Program-made: the position numbers and the translations under genes
Part shown: positions 63,349 through 64,000 of the stretch, piece by piece
Layout: every line of letters starts with the position of its first letter
Position numbering within the stretch: position 1 is the stretch's first letter
Assembly (NCBI RefSeq): GCF_000716875.1
Contig: NZ_JNWQ01000005.1
Span: forward strand, 62,001 to 126,000
DNA: 64,000 nucleotides
From: Streptomyces novaecaesareae
GTDB lineage: Bacteria; Actinomycetota; Actinomycetes; Streptomycetales; Streptomycetaceae
Reading direction: 5' to 3'
The notes under the pieces: generated by a model
Databases searched by the model: none
Told to the model about the DNA's origin: nothing
Seen by the model: the letters and a program-made list of their open reading frames with translations, nothing else

Positions 63349-63465
63349 CCGGCTCGTGTCCTCGCGTGCTCGCGTGCTTGCGGCCTCGTGTCCTCGCGTG
63401 CCCGCGTCCTTGCGGCCTCGTGTCCTCGCGGCCTCGTGTGCTCGTGTCCTCGCGGCCTCGCGCGC
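63349..63465. repeat. degenerate CTCGTGTC/GCGGCCTC repeats between archease and rtcB
   Basis: The whole 117-bp gap consists of imperfect 8-22-bp units built from CGTGTCCTCGCG, CGTGCTTGCG and GCGGCCTCGTG. No promoter or hairpin stands out. The array could still allow read-through of a two-gene operon, and it may form RNA structure. Confidence 0.7.
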
Positions 63466-63939
63466 TCAGACGTCCACGGTGACCCGGCAGGTCCAGCCTT
63501 CCGGCCCGGCCCGCAGGTCCAGGTCGTGCAGTGAGACGGCCTTCGGCACGGCGCCGACCAGGGCGGCGGTGGCGGCGTCGGCCATCCGGAAGCGGACCGC
63601 CACGGTCCGGGCGCCGTCCAGCCCCTCGATCCGGCTGATCGCCAGCGCGACGGGCAGTTCGCCGTCGGCGTCCATCCGGTAGATGACCTCCTCCAGGACG
63701 CCCACCAGCAGGTCTGCGTCGCTCACCGCGACGACGGTGCAGCCGCGCTCGCCGGTGATCCGCGCGCCGGTCAGGTCGGCGAAGCTGTCGACGACCGCGC
63801 GCACCAGCTCGCCGATGCAGCCCTCGGCCGTCGGCGCCCAGGCTTCCACCTGCAGGTCCGCCGTGTGCGGCACGCTCCGGTGACCGCTACCGGACCGGTC
63901 CGCAGGCTCGCGTCCGTCCACGGCCGACGCCTCCCGCAC
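63466..63939 (-). CDS. archease (RtcB activator)
   Basis: The 157-aa protein is an archease, a small metal-binding protein that speeds RtcB guanylylation. The N-terminal HTADLQVEAWAPT contains the metal-ligand His-x3-Asp site, and the C-terminal part ends CRVTVDV after LHDLDLRAGPEGW. The first ~20 residues are an extra polar extension, so an internal start is possible. It is the first gene of a pair with rtcB. The 61 bp upstream to the window end is probably its promoter, but nothing clear is seen. Confidence 0.9.
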   Translation of the reverse strand: MREASAVDGREPADRSGSGHRSVPHTADLQVEAWAPTAEGCIGELVRAVVDSFADLTGARITGERGCTVVAVSDADLLVGVLEEVIYRMDADGELPVALAISRIEGLDGARTVAVRFRMADAATAALVGAVPKAVSLHDLDLRAGPEGWTCRVTVDV

Positions 63940-64000
63940 CCGTTGCCGTCTTCCTTCCAGCGTCGTCCCGCGGGCGGGCCGGGGGCAAGTGCGGGCGGCC

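Noticed and set aside
63349..63465. Small RNA or coding frame in the archease-rtcB gap
   Set aside because: Only degenerate repeats are seen, without promoter, terminator or consistent codon bias.

Overview
The window is a very GC-rich stretch of actinobacterial chromosome, most probably Streptomycetaceae (Streptomyces or Kitasatospora). The evidence is the near-saturated G/C at third codon positions, frequent GTG starts, start/stop overlaps, large AfsR-type SARP regulators (one with a rare TTA codon), mycothiol-type DinB proteins, an LAxTG sortase anchor and a PHO box made of 11-nt repeats. The species cannot be named from sequence alone. No rRNA, tRNA, CRISPR array, insertion sequence or prophage was seen.

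Region 1 (about 0.2-20.6 kb) is the main accessory region. Two convergent SARP regulators (204-3263 and 3307-6216) sit beside a nine-gene leftward operon (20454 down to 6382). Read in transcription order it encodes A-PCP, KS-AT-ACP, an MbtH-like protein, an MFS exporter, a type II thioesterase, an acyl-CoA-dehydrogenase-like flavoprotein, a free condensation protein, a second A-PCP and a circularly permuted ATP-grasp ligase. This is a compact, dissociated NRPS-PKS cluster without any cis-release domain. The flavoprotein lacks the catalytic glutamate at both usual positions. I recognise no known product. A 19-bp perfect inverted repeat lies just upstream of the first gene, and short direct-repeat arrays occur inside the operon and at its end.

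Region 2 (20.6-29 kb) holds single metabolic genes (mycothiol-dependent enzyme, aldehyde dehydrogenase, FAD monooxygenase) and two small secreted proteins. It also shows signs of gene decay: a short-chain dehydrogenase remnant, the first ~40 residues of a [NiFe]-hydrogenase small subunit still coupled to a downstream operon, and an orphan coding-like fragment.

Region 3 (29-44 kb) is more ordinary: GNAT proteins, a YrdC-domain protein, a phosphoesterase predicted to be sortase-anchored and PhoP-controlled, an AI-2E-type permease, a ribosome hibernation-type protein, lpdA, a secreted M28 aminopeptidase, and a TetR/MFS pair with tandem operators.

Region 4 (44-64 kb) contains a MATE exporter with a divergent PadR gene, a SAM methyltransferase next to an N-terminally short PEP-mutase-family gene, a secreted protein with an in-frame 15-bp repeat, and a bile-acid-symporter-type transporter. 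It continues with a three-gene GMC oxidoreductase operon, an F420-type LLM oxidoreductase with a TetR gene, a carboxylesterase, a DJ-1/LysR divergent pair with a perfect operator palindrome, an ABC exporter and an archease-rtcB pair. A recurring feature of the whole window is short tandem-repeat arrays (7-18 bp) at or across the 3' ends of genes.
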